DNA from: UBA168 sp011055275
Lineage (GTDB): Archaea > Thermoproteota > Thermoprotei_A > Marsarchaeales > UBA168
Reading direction: 5' to 3' (one strand)
NCBI GenBank assembly: GCA_046635845.1
Contig: JAQQXN010000001.1
DNA length: 64,000 bases
This document shows, piece by piece, positions 8,514-17,090 of this stretch; position 1 is the stretch's first letter; every line of letters starts with the position of its first letter. A model generated the notes under the pieces. The model was not told the DNA's origin and ran no database searches. It saw only the letters and a program-made list of their open reading frames with translations. The position numbers and the translations under genes were made by a program.

Positions 8514-9741
8514 GATATACAACGATGTCAGACACGTTAGTTCCCGTGGGACCCGTGACTATGAGGTCGCCGCTTTTTTTCAGGTATTCGTACGAGTCGT
8601 GTCTCATTAGGTACGCCTCGGGGTCCTCAAGGGACCGAGTGGTGGCGTCAACCAGAGCTCCGGCCGCGTCCGTGGGACCATCGACACCATCTGTTGCCAG
8701 GGCCCCAAGCGTCTCTTTTCCATGGAGGCGGAGCGATGCCCATAACGCCAGCTCTTGGTTTCTTCCGCCCTTTCCCACCGGACCTGCGAGCGTTACCGTG
8801 GTCTCTCCTCCGGCAATTATTACTCCTTTGAAGTTCTGCGATAAAATAAAAGACGCCGCGTCCTTTGCCTCCCCAGCAAGCGGTAGCGAAAGGGTCGGAT
8901 ACCCCTTTCTTTTCGCCTCGTTCATCGCTCCCTCGACGGCGTTGGCGTTCCCTCCTATGAGCAATGTTGGGATGGACCTAGATGCGTGCTCTTTTCCTTT
9001 TTCCAGGAAGTCAAGCACCCTTTCCGGGGCATCATTTAGCGCGCCTCTTTCCTCTAGGACTTTCCTAACCCATTCGATCCCCGTTGTAGTTGCCAAGGTT
9101 GGGGCTGAGCCCACGGAGCATAGGTCATCACCGGGCACGTCGGATAGGACGAGCGAAACGGACTTTCCCCTAACGCGCGCCGCCAACTTTCCTCCTTTGA
9201 TCGCGGATAGATGCTTCCTAACCTCGTTTATGTCGTGAATCGGCGTTGAAGCTCTGGTAAGCGATTCGTAAACCCAAGCGAGGTCGCTGAGCTCGAGGCC
9301 ATCCTCCGGCATCTCTATTAGTGAGGAGGCCCCGCCAGAGATCTCAAACAGCACGGAATCCTCGTGGTCTAAAGCGCTGATTATGGCCTGCGCTGCCTCA
9401 AGGGAATCCGCGTCGGGTTTTGGATGCCCTGCCCTTATGACTTGGAACGGGATATCGGGAACGGGATATCCCTTGGGCATCACGACTATGCCCCTGCGAA
9501 ACCCAGAGCGCGCTGCAGCGAGCGCCATCCTTCCCGAAGCCTTTCCTACTGCCACTAGAAAGGGGTCTTTTCCCAGAGCGATACCGTCCACTGTTATGTC
9601 GGGCTTCCCGGATATGTGTGTTATCGAGAGGGAAAAAGGGTCCACGGAGGCGAGCGCTTTGGTTAGGATCTCTATCACGGTTTTCCTTTCCTGCGTGTCC
9701 TGTTTGGCGTTTAAAGGAGGCGGAAAGTCGAAGTCTTGCAA
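8503..9741 (-). CDS. Glycerate 2-kinase (GckA/TtuD, MOFRL family)
   Basis: 412 residues. Phosphorylates D-glycerate to 2-phosphoglycerate, feeding the non-phosphorylated or semi-phosphorylated Entner-Doudoroff routes of archaea. Visible motifs are VAVGKASGRMA, FEISGGASSLIEMPEDGL, DINEVRKHLSAIKGGKLA in the N-terminal domain, and the C-terminal MOFRL part with AGGETTVTLAGPVGKGGRNQ, LATDGVDGPTDAAGA and TGTNVSDI. Length is normal for the family (about 400-440). Start is TTG 9741; a TTTAAG TATA-like box lies about 22 bases upstream. No partner genes of the sugar pathway are adjacent. Confidence 0.92.
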   Translation of the reverse strand: MQDFDFPPPLNAKQDTQERKTVIEILTKALASVDPFSLSITHISGKPDITVDGIALGKDPFLVAVGKASGRMALAAARSGFRRGIVVMPKGYPVPDIPFQVIRAGHPKPDADSLEAAQAIISALDHEDSVLFEISGGASSLIEMPEDGLELSDLAWVYESLTRASTPIHDINEVRKHLSAIKGGKLAARVRGKSVSLVLSDVPGDDLCSVGSAPTLATTTGIEWVRKVLEERGALNDAPERVLDFLEKGKEHASRSIPTLLIGGNANAVEGAMNEAKRKGYPTLSLPLAGEAKDAASFILSQNFKGVIIAGGETTVTLAGPVGKGGRNQELALWASLRLHGKETLGALATDGVDGPTDAAGALVDATTRSLEDPEAYLMRHDSYEYLKKSGDLIVTGPTGTNVSDIVVYLRP

Positions 9742-9851
9742 TCCCGCGTTATTCTCGCTTAAAGTTAAATGCCTATTGTAACGGGATACGCCACGATCGC
9801 TCTGAAACTTTCAGGCTTTTTACGCTTCCCGAAGGCACTTGGCATTAAAGG

Positions 9852-9936
9852 CGCCGGGGACGGGATTCGAACCCGCGAGGCCCGGAGGACCAACAGCTCT
9901 CAAGGCTGCCGCCTTTGTCCACTCGGCCACCCCGGC
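9852..9936 (-). tRNA. tRNA-Ser(UGA)
   Basis: 85-nt class II tRNA read from the minus strand. The acceptor stem pairs GCCGGGG with CCCCGGC and the discriminator base is G. The anticodon loop is CUUGAGA, giving UGA. A long variable arm lies between the anticodon stem and the T arm (GCGGG-TTCGAAT-CCCGT). CCA is not encoded (the genome continues CCTTTA after the discriminator). No intron is seen. Confidence 0.95.
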
Positions 9937-10024
9937 GCGATAAAAGTCTGGTCTGCTTTTAACTCTTTGGGGGATCGAGAGCGGATATACCATCCACGTA
10001 GGTAAGCTAGCTCAAACGTCGGGA

Positions 10025-10948
10025 CTATGCCAAGCCCCGAGTCAAGATCTCCCTCACGGCCTTCCTAACGGCCTCCTCGCTTGTCTTGATGGCGGGAAGC
10101 CATCCATCCTTCTTCGCTTTTTCTATGGAGAGCCAGGCGTACTTAACGTCGCCCATCCATCCCCTTCCACCCAATCCACCCGTGGTGTGAATTTTCACCT
10201 CGGAAGGATTAAGCCCCATTTCCTCGATCGTTATCTTCGCTATGCTTATGACGTCGATCGCATCAACGGCTCCGAGGTTGTAGGCGGTGTTCCTTCCCCT
10301 TTTGCCCCATTTCAACGCCATCGCAAATCCCCTAGCGCAGTCGTCAACGTGGAAGTAGCTCTTGGTTTGCGTCCCATCTCCGAGCACCTCGAGCTCGCGG
10401 GGATTGCTCCTCAGTTTCCCTATGAAGTCGTGAAGTACGCCTCTTGGCGCATCCCCTCCAACAACGTTTGCTAACCGCAGGGAAACGGCCTTTATGTCGT
10501 AATACGAGGCGTAGGCCGATATGAGCGCCTCAGACGCCACCTTCATGGCGCCGTAGGTAGATATGGGCGCCAAGGGATAGTCTTCAGGCGTCGGGGTAAG
10601 CGCCGCGTCGCCGTAAACGGTAGAAGAGGAGGCAAAAACGAAGTTGGGCACGTCGGCTTTTCTGGCGGCCTCTAACACGTGATATGTTCCCACGAGACCC
10701 ACGCTTATGTGGACGTTTGGGTCTCCGACCCTGACCTCGGGGTTGGCTGCCAGGTGGAATATGGCCTCCTTCCCCCTCGATATTTTTTCCATTTCCTCGA
10801 GAGAGCTCTCGGAAGCTATGTCCAAGTTAGCTTGCTCTTTGACGTTTGGATCAGAAGACTTAACGATGTCGATGATCGAAGCGCCACCAAGTTCCTTTAA
10901 GAGGTGTCTGCCGATGAACCCCGATCCGCCGGTTATCAAGTAGTCCAT
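10025..10948 (-). CDS. NAD-dependent epimerase/dehydratase (UDP-glucose 4-epimerase-like)
   Basis: Extended short-chain dehydrogenase of 308 residues. MDYLITGGSGFIGRHLLKEL holds the G-x-x-G-x-x-G NAD site; FHLAANPEVRVGDPNVH, ASSSTVYGDA, and YGAMKVASEALI supply the catalytic Ser/Thr and Y-x3-K. SLRLANVVGGDAPRGVLHDF is the sugar-binding loop. It likely interconverts UDP- or dTDP-hexoses for glycan synthesis. ATG 10948 sits directly before the Rossmann strand; the open frame extends 23 codons further upstream but that part is not family-like. The GalT, GT4 and GPT genes nearby fit a sugar-nucleotide role. Confidence 0.88.
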   Translation of the reverse strand: MDYLITGGSGFIGRHLLKELGGASIIDIVKSSDPNVKEQANLDIASESSLEEMEKISRGKEAIFHLAANPEVRVGDPNVHISVGLVGTYHVLEAARKADVPNFVFASSSTVYGDAALTPTPEDYPLAPISTYGAMKVASEALISAYASYYDIKAVSLRLANVVGGDAPRGVLHDFIGKLRSNPRELEVLGDGTQTKSYFHVDDCARGFAMALKWGKRGRNTAYNLGAVDAIDVISIAKITIEEMGLNPSEVKIHTTGGLGGRGWMGDVKYAWLSIEKAKKDGWLPAIKTSEEAVRKAVREILTRGLA

Positions 10949-11052
10949 AGGACGGTGAGGCGGGTAGGAGATAAAGTCATCGCGCGCGTTCGCTGCTGAC
11001 TTTTCGCCAAATGGCACAATTCCCCTCGAACGGAGTGGGCTTTCCTGCTAAT

Positions 11053-11290
11053 GAGGGTAATTGAAGTTGACTTGGGCATTGTGAACGTTGCTACCGGTTC
11101 CGCAGGAAAATTGGTTTTCTGAAAAGGTCGAAGTGGAGAGAAAAAATGTGAATTTCTTCGAGGCACGTCATAGTCTGTCGGCATGAAGAGCGCGAAGAGG
11201 CACTTAAAACAGCTATCTGGAAGGGGGGCGCACCTATCGTGGCCCCATTTTCCGGAAGCCGCAAGCCCGCGGGTTTCAGCCGTGAGTCGT
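11053..11290 (+). pseudogene. TnpB fragment (RuvC-I region), frameshifted
   Basis: The 409-base gap between the epimerase and the proton pump carries a decayed piece of an IS200/IS605 TnpB gene. One frame reads VIEVDLGIVNVATGSAGKLV, the RuvC-I strand with its catalytic Asp. A second frame continues FSEKVEVERKNVNFFEARHS, and the first frame resumes with MKSAKRHLKQLSGR, the basic helix that follows in intact TnpB. Two frameshifts are needed. No element ends or zinc ribbon remain. Downstream to 11320 nothing further is recognised. Confidence 0.75.
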
Positions 11291-11357
11291 TGACATGATC
11301 TTGTATGGATCAAGTAAACGCTTTTACGGGCTCAAATGGTTTAAACCCTGATAAACT

Positions 11358-13778
11358 ATGGCTGCGCCAGACAAAGCCAAGAAGGAATCAGTCGAAGATC
11401 TTATGAAGGAGCTTAACACGTCTTTAAACGGGCTGACGAGCGATGAGGTTGCAAAGAGGCTCAAGCAGTATGGATATAACGAGATAGAGGAAAAGAAAGA
11501 AAGCCCGGTCATCAGGTTTCTCAAGAAGTTCTGGGGACTCGTCCCGTGGATGCTTGAGGTCACCATAGTCCTGACTTACATCCTGCACAAATTTCTCGAC
11601 ATGTACATAATCCTTGCACTTTTGTTGCTTAACTCCATAATAAGCTACGTGCAAGAGTACAAGGCAGGCAATGCCGTTGAGATGCTTAAGAAAAAGCTCA
11701 CGGTTAACGCTAGGGTGCTCAGGGACGGGCAGTGGAAGGTCGTTCCGGCCCGGGAGCTCGTCCCAGGAGACATAGTGAGGGTGAGGCTTGGCGACTTCAT
11801 CCCTGCTGACATGAAGGTCGTCGATGGAAACGTTTCCGTTGACCAGTCAGCGCTTACCGGTGAGTCCCTTCCCGTTGAAGCGAGTAAGAACTCCCTGCTT
11901 TACTCTGGTTCCATAATAAAGAGGGGTGAGGCTACGGCCGTGGTCGTGGCCACGGCAGACAAAACGTACTTCGGAAAGACAACTCAGCTTGTGCAGGTCG
12001 CCAAGCCGAAGCTCCACATACAGGAGGTCATAATGAGGATAGTCGACTACCTCATAGTCATGGACGCGGTGTTCATAGCGATCCTGCTGGCTGGGTCCTT
12101 CATTTCTCATTACAACATAATAGAGGTGCTTCCGCTTGCCCTTATACTGCTGGTAGCCGCGATACCCGTCGCCCTACCTGCCATGTTCACCATAGCCATG
12201 GCGCTGGGCGCCTTGCAGTTGGCCAAGGCGGGCGTGCTCATAACGCGCCTTAACGCCGTGGAGGACGCCTCGTCGATGGACGTGGTGTGCATGGATAAGA
12301 CAGGTACCATAACCGAGAACAAGCTCAGCGTTGCCGGCATCTCCCCGCTTCCGTCTTACGGCAAGGATGAGGTCATAGCGTATGCCGCGCTGGCATCTCA
12401 TGAGGCAACGCAAGACCCAATCGACATAGCGGTCCTGAACTACGCGAAGCAAAGCAACGTGAAGCTTGACTCCTTCAAGCAGGTGACTTTTCACCCATTT
12501 GACCCATCAACTAAGAGGACCGAAGCCGTGGTTGAGAAGGACGGGAAGCAGTTCGTGGTGATGAAGGGAGCACCTCAGATACTCGCCTCACTTTCCAAGA
12601 TGGATGGCGAGCAACTTCAGGCGTTTCAAGAATACGTCAACGAGGCCTCTCAGAGGGGTTACAGGGTCATAGCGGTTGGCGAGGGGCCCGTGGAGGCCCA
12701 CGAAGGAAAGGAAAAAATAGGGATCGCCGGCCTTCTTGCCCTTTACGATAGGCCTAGAAGCGACTCCCCTGCCCTCATAAAGGAGCTGAAGGAGCTAGGA
12801 GTCAAGCCGAAGATGCTAACGGGCGACAGCCTACCCATAGCTAAGGAGGTCGCTAAGGAGGTGGGCATAGGCGAGAACGTGATAAGGATATCTGAGCTCG
12901 AGAACAAGGACCCGAAGGAGAAGGCAAAGGTAGTTGACGAGGCCGATGGCTTTGCTGAGATATATCCAGAGGACAAGTACACCATAGTTAAGGGGCTTCA
13001 GGCGGCCGGCCACACGGTTGGTATGACAGGTGATGGAGTGAACGACGCGCCAGCGCTCAAGCAGGCAGAGGTCGGCATAGCTGTCAGCAACGCCACAGAC
13101 GTCGCGAAGGGAGCCGCTAGCGCGGTGCTGACGCAGGAGGGAATAGCCAACATAGTCGACATGGTAAAGATAGGGAGGCAGATCTACCAGCGCATGATAA
13201 CGTACACCATGAACAAGATAATTAAGGCCTTCCAGATAATTGTCTTCATCAGCCTCGCCTTCATGGTCTTTAGGCAGTTCGCTACCACGGCCTTCGACGT
13301 GGTTCTTTTGCTGTTTGCAAATGATTTCGTTACTATGTCCATAGCCACCGACTCCGTGAGGTACTCTAGGACGCCTGAGAAGTGGAACGTGAAGAACCTG
13401 GTAGGCGCGGCTGCGATAATATCCGTGGCGGTCGTAGCTGAGCTCATGGGTGGCATGTACATAGCGCACTACATGAACATGCCTCTGCCGGAGCTTCAGA
13501 CGTTCATATTTGACTTACTTGTATTTTCTGGCCAGTTCACCGTATACGTGGTCAGGGAGAGGAGGTGGTTCTGGAGGTCCAGGCCCAGCAACTGGCTTCT
13601 GCTCTCATCCGTTGCTGACTTCATAGCGATATCTCTCATATCGGTGTTCGGGATACTGATACCTGCGGTAAGCGTAAAGGTCCTTATGGTCGCGCTCGTT
13701 TACTCGCTGCTGACGACGTTACTACTTAACGATGCCATAAAGGAAATAGCGTTCAAGTTCTACAAGGTTCAGTTCTGA
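11358..13778 (+). CDS. P-type H+-ATPase (type IIIA proton-efflux pump)
   Basis: 806-residue plasma membrane ATPase that would pump protons outward, useful to an acidophile. Motifs in order: actuator LTGESLP, CMDKTGTITENKLS with phosphorylated Asp313, KGAPQI nucleotide site, MLTGDS, and MTGDGVNDAPALKQA hinge. Ten membrane segments are predicted, with LLVAAIPVALPAMFTIAMAL as the PVALP-type ion-binding helix M4. Length is near 800 as for archaeal and fungal/plant IIIA pumps, but there is no long C-terminal autoinhibitory tail. It is a single-gene unit, convergent with the next gene. Confidence 0.93.
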   Translation: MAAPDKAKKESVEDLMKELNTSLNGLTSDEVAKRLKQYGYNEIEEKKESPVIRFLKKFWGLVPWMLEVTIVLTYILHKFLDMYIILALLLLNSIISYVQEYKAGNAVEMLKKKLTVNARVLRDGQWKVVPARELVPGDIVRVRLGDFIPADMKVVDGNVSVDQSALTGESLPVEASKNSLLYSGSIIKRGEATAVVVATADKTYFGKTTQLVQVAKPKLHIQEVIMRIVDYLIVMDAVFIAILLAGSFISHYNIIEVLPLALILLVAAIPVALPAMFTIAMALGALQLAKAGVLITRLNAVEDASSMDVVCMDKTGTITENKLSVAGISPLPSYGKDEVIAYAALASHEATQDPIDIAVLNYAKQSNVKLDSFKQVTFHPFDPSTKRTEAVVEKDGKQFVVMKGAPQILASLSKMDGEQLQAFQEYVNEASQRGYRVIAVGEGPVEAHEGKEKIGIAGLLALYDRPRSDSPALIKELKELGVKPKMLTGDSLPIAKEVAKEVGIGENVIRISELENKDPKEKAKVVDEADGFAEIYPEDKYTIVKGLQAAGHTVGMTGDGVNDAPALKQAEVGIAVSNATDVAKGAASAVLTQEGIANIVDMVKIGRQIYQRMITYTMNKIIKAFQIIVFISLAFMVFRQFATTAFDVVLLLFANDFVTMSIATDSVRYSRTPEKWNVKNLVGAAAIISVAVVAELMGGMYIAHYMNMPLPELQTFIFDLLVFSGQFTVYVVRERRWFWRSRPSNWLLLSSVADFIAISLISVFGILIPAVSVKVLMVALVYSLLTTLLLNDAIKEIAFKFYKVQF

Positions 13779-13793
13779 GCTTGACTCCTAAGG

Positions 13794-14327
13794 TCAGGTT
13801 TTTGCGTAAGTCACGGTAGCCAGCCCCCGGCTGACCGTACGGTTGATTTCTACGTAACCGAGGGCTGAAAGCGCTCCCCTTGTGGCCGAAAGCACGAAGA
13901 TCATCTGATTATCGGATACGTCGCGTCCAACTACCTGAAGCGTGGCCTTATATTCCTCGATTTTCAGCGAAAAAAAGGAGGCGTTCCAGCAAAGGCTCCT
14001 GATGAACGATTCGACGCTTTTGGCCGCGTTGCCCTCGACGTTTTTAAGGTAAAGCGCGGCGTTTTTCCCGGTGTTCTCAGCGTCATCTTCGATGACCTTG
14101 CAATCGCTCCAAAGGGCCGGGGGAGCTAAGACCAAGCCGAGCATTTTGGCCAGCTGAACAGCTTTGTTCGTTTCAACGAGCTCCGAAAAAGATTTTTCTC
14201 CTCCGACCTGAAGCACGCCCTGAATTATCTCGTTCAAGTATCCGTAGACCGTGCTTCCCCTCCTTCTGGCCTCTTCAGAAAGCTTTTCTGCCAGATCCGC
14301 TCTGGCCGCAAGTAGTTTTCTTTTCAC
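13794..14327 (-). CDS. Hypothetical protein with ribbon-helix-helix-like N-terminus
   Basis: 177 residues, start GTG 14327 with a TATA-like TTTATTTA box about 25 bases upstream. The first ~40 residues (KLLAARADLAEKLSEEARRR then STVYGYLNEIIQGVL) resemble the strand-helix-helix of CopG/Arc-type DNA-binding proteins. The remaining ~130 residues form an alpha/beta domain with KNAALYLKNVEGN and a strand-rich end (IEEYKATLQVVGRDVSDNQM) that I do not recognise. It may be a regulator with a sensory domain. Convergent with the proton pump, 15 bases apart. Confidence 0.6.
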   Translation of the reverse strand: MKRKLLAARADLAEKLSEEARRRGSTVYGYLNEIIQGVLQVGGEKSFSELVETNKAVQLAKMLGLVLAPPALWSDCKVIEDDAENTGKNAALYLKNVEGNAAKSVESFIRSLCWNASFFSLKIEEYKATLQVVGRDVSDNQMIFVLSATRGALSALGYVEINRTVSRGLATVTYAKT

Positions 14328-14482
14328 ATGCTAACGAAAGATGTAAATAAAAGTTTATCGTTGTAATCAAAGTAAGTCCAGGCAGATGATGAACATCGGC
14401 GACTAAAGCGCGCGCTACGATAAAAATGGATCAGGGGCTTTGTTCTTGAAAGGTTTATATGCAACTGGCATTAGAATACGAA

Positions 14483-14800
14483 TTGGCCAGCGATAAGTTA
14501 ATTGGAGGGGCTATTCTTGTGGTAGCCGTCATAGTTCTGATATTGGTAACCGTGTTCATGTGGGTTCCGCCGTTCTCGCAATACGCCGCGTTTGTCGCTG
14601 AACTGGTCGTTTGGCTTGCCGTTGTAGCGCTTATGGTCATTGCCGGTTGGATAGGATGGACGATAATCACGACCGCAGCTCCGCCCCCTCTTGAGCCTGA
14701 AAAGCCAGCTCAGCAGCCATCTTCTCAGCAGCCCTCTCAGCAGCCCTCTCAGCAATCTCCGCAGCAGTCAGCACAGGGAGCAGGCGAGCAGCAGAAGTAA
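14483..14800 (+). CDS. Small two-TM membrane protein with a Ser/Gln/Pro-repeat tail
   Basis: About 105 residues: two hydrophobic helices (LIGGAILVVAVIVLILVTVF and ELVVWLAVVALMVIAGWIGW) followed by a low-complexity tail of SQQP-type repeats, encoded by a short tandem repeat at about 14713-14770. The in-frame ATG at 14459 lies inside the TATA box GTTTATAT (14453-14460) and cannot be in the transcript; TTG 14483, 27 bases from the box, is the likely leaderless start. It sits 12 bases upstream of the GlcNAc-1-P transferase gene and is probably co-transcribed. Function unknown; the tail may be extracellular or bind a partner. Confidence 0.7.
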   Translation: MASDKLIGGAILVVAVIVLILVTVFMWVPPFSQYAAFVAELVVWLAVVALMVIAGWIGWTIITTAAPPPLEPEKPAQQPSSQQPSQQPSQQSPQQSAQGAGEQQK

Positions 14801-14811
14801 GGGGTTCATTT

Positions 14812-15798
14812 TTGTACGGCTACCTGTCTTTAGTGGTAGTTTTTTTAGTTTCAATCATCCTGACGTTTGTCTGGACGGCGGTGGCAAAGAGGCTTGGAGT
14901 AACGGGTAGGGACGTTCATAAGCCCGGCAACCCAGAGGTTCCGGAGATGGGAGGTATAATCATACTTCCATCTTTGGTGATCGGACTAGCGGCGTTGTAT
15001 CTCATCGATTCCCATTACGTGGTTCAGTTCGGCTTCATAGTTATCGTGGCTGCTTTCGCTTGGGCTCTCGGACTTGTAGACGACTTAGCCGAGCTAAGCG
15101 CGATTCCCAAGTTCGTGCTTTCAATACTAATCGGCTTACCCATCTTTCTCTTCGTCAATCCCTTCTCCCATCCCCTTATGGTCCCGTTTCTGAAGCCCGT
15201 AAGGCTCCCCCTCGTTTATCCCTTTCTTGCGCTTGGGCTCATAGCTGGAACGGCGAACTCGTTTAACTCATATGACGTGGTCAACGGAAGCACAACGTTT
15301 TCGGCCACTATCATATCCTTGGCAATGGGTGGTGTGCTCTTCCTTAGGGGAGAGCTTGGGCTTGCCACCGTAGTGGGAATGGTGGCAGCCGTGTCGCTCG
15401 CTCTCTTCATCTTTAACGCGTATCCCGCAAAGGTCTTCATAGGTGATACGGGCAGTTTCGCGCTTGGAGGTGCTATAGCGGCGGCGGCCATAGCTTCCTT
15501 CAACGAGTCCTTCCTGTTCTTTGCCATATTGCCCATGATAGTGAACGCCGCAGCGAAGTTCATGTCGCTCGGAAAGATTTACGAGCACCACAAGGCCGGA
15601 GTGAAGATAACGCGGATAACCGAAGATGGCAAGATAGCATCTTATGAAGGCAACGGGAGCATCTCGTTGGTTAGGTTGCTAGTGGCGCAAAAACCCCTCA
15701 GCGAGAAGCAGGTTTTCATGGGCCTCGCCGTGCTTGTAACCCTATCTACGGTTCTCGCGCTTGCAATACTACCCTTTGTGGGCGTAACCTTGTGGTGA
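14812..15798 (+). CDS. GlcNAc-1-phosphate transferase, GPT/MraY/WecA family (AglH-like)
   Basis: Integral membrane enzyme of 328 residues with about ten helices that transfers a sugar-1-phosphate from a UDP-sugar to dolichyl or polyprenyl phosphate, the first step of lipid-linked glycan assembly. Motifs: GRDVHKPGNPEVPEMGG (D-x-H-K-P), ALGLVDDLAEL (the D-D-x motif), FNSYDVVNG and FNAYPAKVFIGDTGSFALGG. The cytosolic loop with YEHHKAGVKITRI resembles the family's H-x-H region. Start is TTG 14812. The next small gene overlaps by 7 bases. Related glycan genes follow within 10 kb. Confidence 0.9.
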   Translation: MYGYLSLVVVFLVSIILTFVWTAVAKRLGVTGRDVHKPGNPEVPEMGGIIILPSLVIGLAALYLIDSHYVVQFGFIVIVAAFAWALGLVDDLAELSAIPKFVLSILIGLPIFLFVNPFSHPLMVPFLKPVRLPLVYPFLALGLIAGTANSFNSYDVVNGSTTFSATIISLAMGGVLFLRGELGLATVVGMVAAVSLALFIFNAYPAKVFIGDTGSFALGGAIAAAAIASFNESFLFFAILPMIVNAAAKFMSLGKIYEHHKAGVKITRITEDGKIASYEGNGSISLVRLLVAQKPLSEKQVFMGLAVLVTLSTVLALAILPFVGVTLW

Positions 15799-16028
15799 TA
15801 GCTATGAACCGTGGCTACGCGGGCGCCTTAATCCTGCTGCTCGTGTCCTGGGTAACGCTTATCGCTTTCCTAATATTCATGTCATTTGTGGTCACCCTGA
15901 GGCTTGGAAAGCTCACGGGGATATTCGACTTTGCCATGGCGCTAGCCATAGGGCTAACGCTCATATACGTGTGGTACCTTCTCTTGAAGGCCATATTCAG
16001 GTGGGCGCGTTCAAAGCCCTCTCGATAA
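15792..16028 (+). CDS. Small two-TM membrane protein
   Basis: 78 residues (GTG 15792, or ATG 15804 to give 74) with two clear membrane helices, ALILLLVSWVTLIAFLIFMS and AMALAIGLTLIYVWYLLLKA, and a basic C-terminal RWARSKPSR that should face the cytosol. It overlaps the end of the GPT-type transferase gene and probably shares its transcript. The last 32 bases overlap the convergent DUF354 gene. No family recognised; an accessory role in glycolipid assembly is only inference from position. Confidence 0.65.
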   Translation: MVIAMNRGYAGALILLLVSWVTLIAFLIFMSFVVTLRLGKLTGIFDFAMALAIGLTLIYVWYLLLKAIFRWARSKPSR

Positions 16029-17013
16029 ACCCCACAAGGAAATCCGTTGGATCAGTAAGCGACTTCCTGAATTTTTCAGCCTGCCTTTCAAACGCCAGCT
16101 TTTCCTCCTTTATGGACGTGCGCTCGAAGTGCCTGATCAACTCCCCGATTGGCATCCTCTTCACGAGCCCTCTTCTAATGAGGTATGACTCAACATCGGT
16201 TGGTTCTCCCGGGTAAAGGGAGTATGTAGGGGTCCCAAGCAGTGCCGCCTCGGCGTTCATGGTCCCTCCGGCCCCGATGAACGCATCGGCCGACTTCAAC
16301 AGGGGCGTCATTATGGGATGCGATCTCACGGTTATGACGCCAGGGAGGTCGATCTCTGCGTTGTACCTTGGGGCGTAGACCACGTCGTAGCCGAGGCGGG
16401 CCAAGTCTACGGCGAGGCTTTGAAGGTTTGTCCTCTTACCCTCGAGATAAGAGGCCTTGTACTCCTCTTCTCTTATCACAACGAGCCCCTTCCCTCCCTT
16501 GCCGGCGTTCACCGGGTTTGGCAGCTTTGACGCCCACCCTATCCAAGCCATGGGGTCCAGTGACCTGTACTTGATGACCTGCCTAGCCCCGTATTTCCTC
16601 CAGTGGCGCGCGTAGACCGGAAACGGCGTGAGCACGGCGGTTGCCAGCGGAACGGTCAACCTGCTTTGCGCCTCAGCATGGGGAGAGTCGTGCACTAGGT
16701 AATAGGGTACTCCAAGGCCGAATGCCACGCGTGCGGTTTCCGGAGAGGCCTGCGCAAAGGCAAGGTCCACCCCTTTGTAAAGCCCTTCCAGCTCAAGTGA
16801 TCTGTTAAGGCTCTCCCTGAGCTTGTCCTCTTTGCTTTCTGCGTGCCTTCCAACTACCTTGGCGTTTATACCAACGCGCCCAAGTAGTTCGTTTAGTTCA
16901 GAGTAATCTCTTGCCGTAATCATTAGGTCATGATTTTGTTTTAGCCTTTCCAGCACGTTTTTCATGAACAGAGCGTACTTTGGGGTGAGGATGTCAACGT
17001 GAATTTTGGCCAT
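15997..17013 (-). CDS. DUF354-family protein (GT-B-like)
   Basis: 339-residue protein with the layout of archaeal/bacterial DUF354, related in fold to UDP-GlcNAc 2-epimerase and GT-B glycosyltransferases. The start KIHVDILTPKYALFMKNVLE, then LMITARDYSELNELLGRVGI and VVGRHAESKEDKL, are typical. The C-terminal half has ADAFIGAGGTMNAEAALLGT followed by PTYSLYPGEPTDVESYL, the expected nucleotide-sugar site. ATG 17013 is chosen because the family begins here; the open frame continues far upstream without similarity. Diverges from the inositol-phosphate-synthase-like gene. Likely acts in cell-surface glycan synthesis. Confidence 0.82.
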   Translation of the reverse strand: MAKIHVDILTPKYALFMKNVLERLKQNHDLMITARDYSELNELLGRVGINAKVVGRHAESKEDKLRESLNRSLELEGLYKGVDLAFAQASPETARVAFGLGVPYYLVHDSPHAEAQSRLTVPLATAVLTPFPVYARHWRKYGARQVIKYRSLDPMAWIGWASKLPNPVNAGKGGKGLVVIREEEYKASYLEGKRTNLQSLAVDLARLGYDVVYAPRYNAEIDLPGVITVRSHPIMTPLLKSADAFIGAGGTMNAEAALLGTPTYSLYPGEPTDVESYLIRRGLVKRMPIGELIRHFERTSIKEEKLAFERQAEKFRKSLTDPTDFLVGFIERALNAPT

Positions 17014-17058
17014 ATCGGTCACGAGAGCATGGGAGGCGCTTTTTGGTGTTGCGGAGCT

Positions 17059-17080
17059 ATATACATATATATGATATATC
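17059..17080 (+). promoter_or_regulatory. TATA-rich promoter of the MIPS-like gene
   Basis: An AT-alternating run in the 77-base divergent spacer places a TATA box about 26 bases before ATG 17091, consistent with a leaderless transcript. Confidence 0.6.
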
Positions 17081-17090
17081 TCCATATAGT

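Noticed and set aside
8444..9238. 264-codon plus-strand frame
   Set aside because: Antisense shadow of the glycerate 2-kinase, whose motifs are all present on the other strand.
14386..14440. C/D box sRNA, because of an ATGATGA C-box-like string
   Set aside because: No D or D' box (CTGA) at fitting distance and no second C' box.
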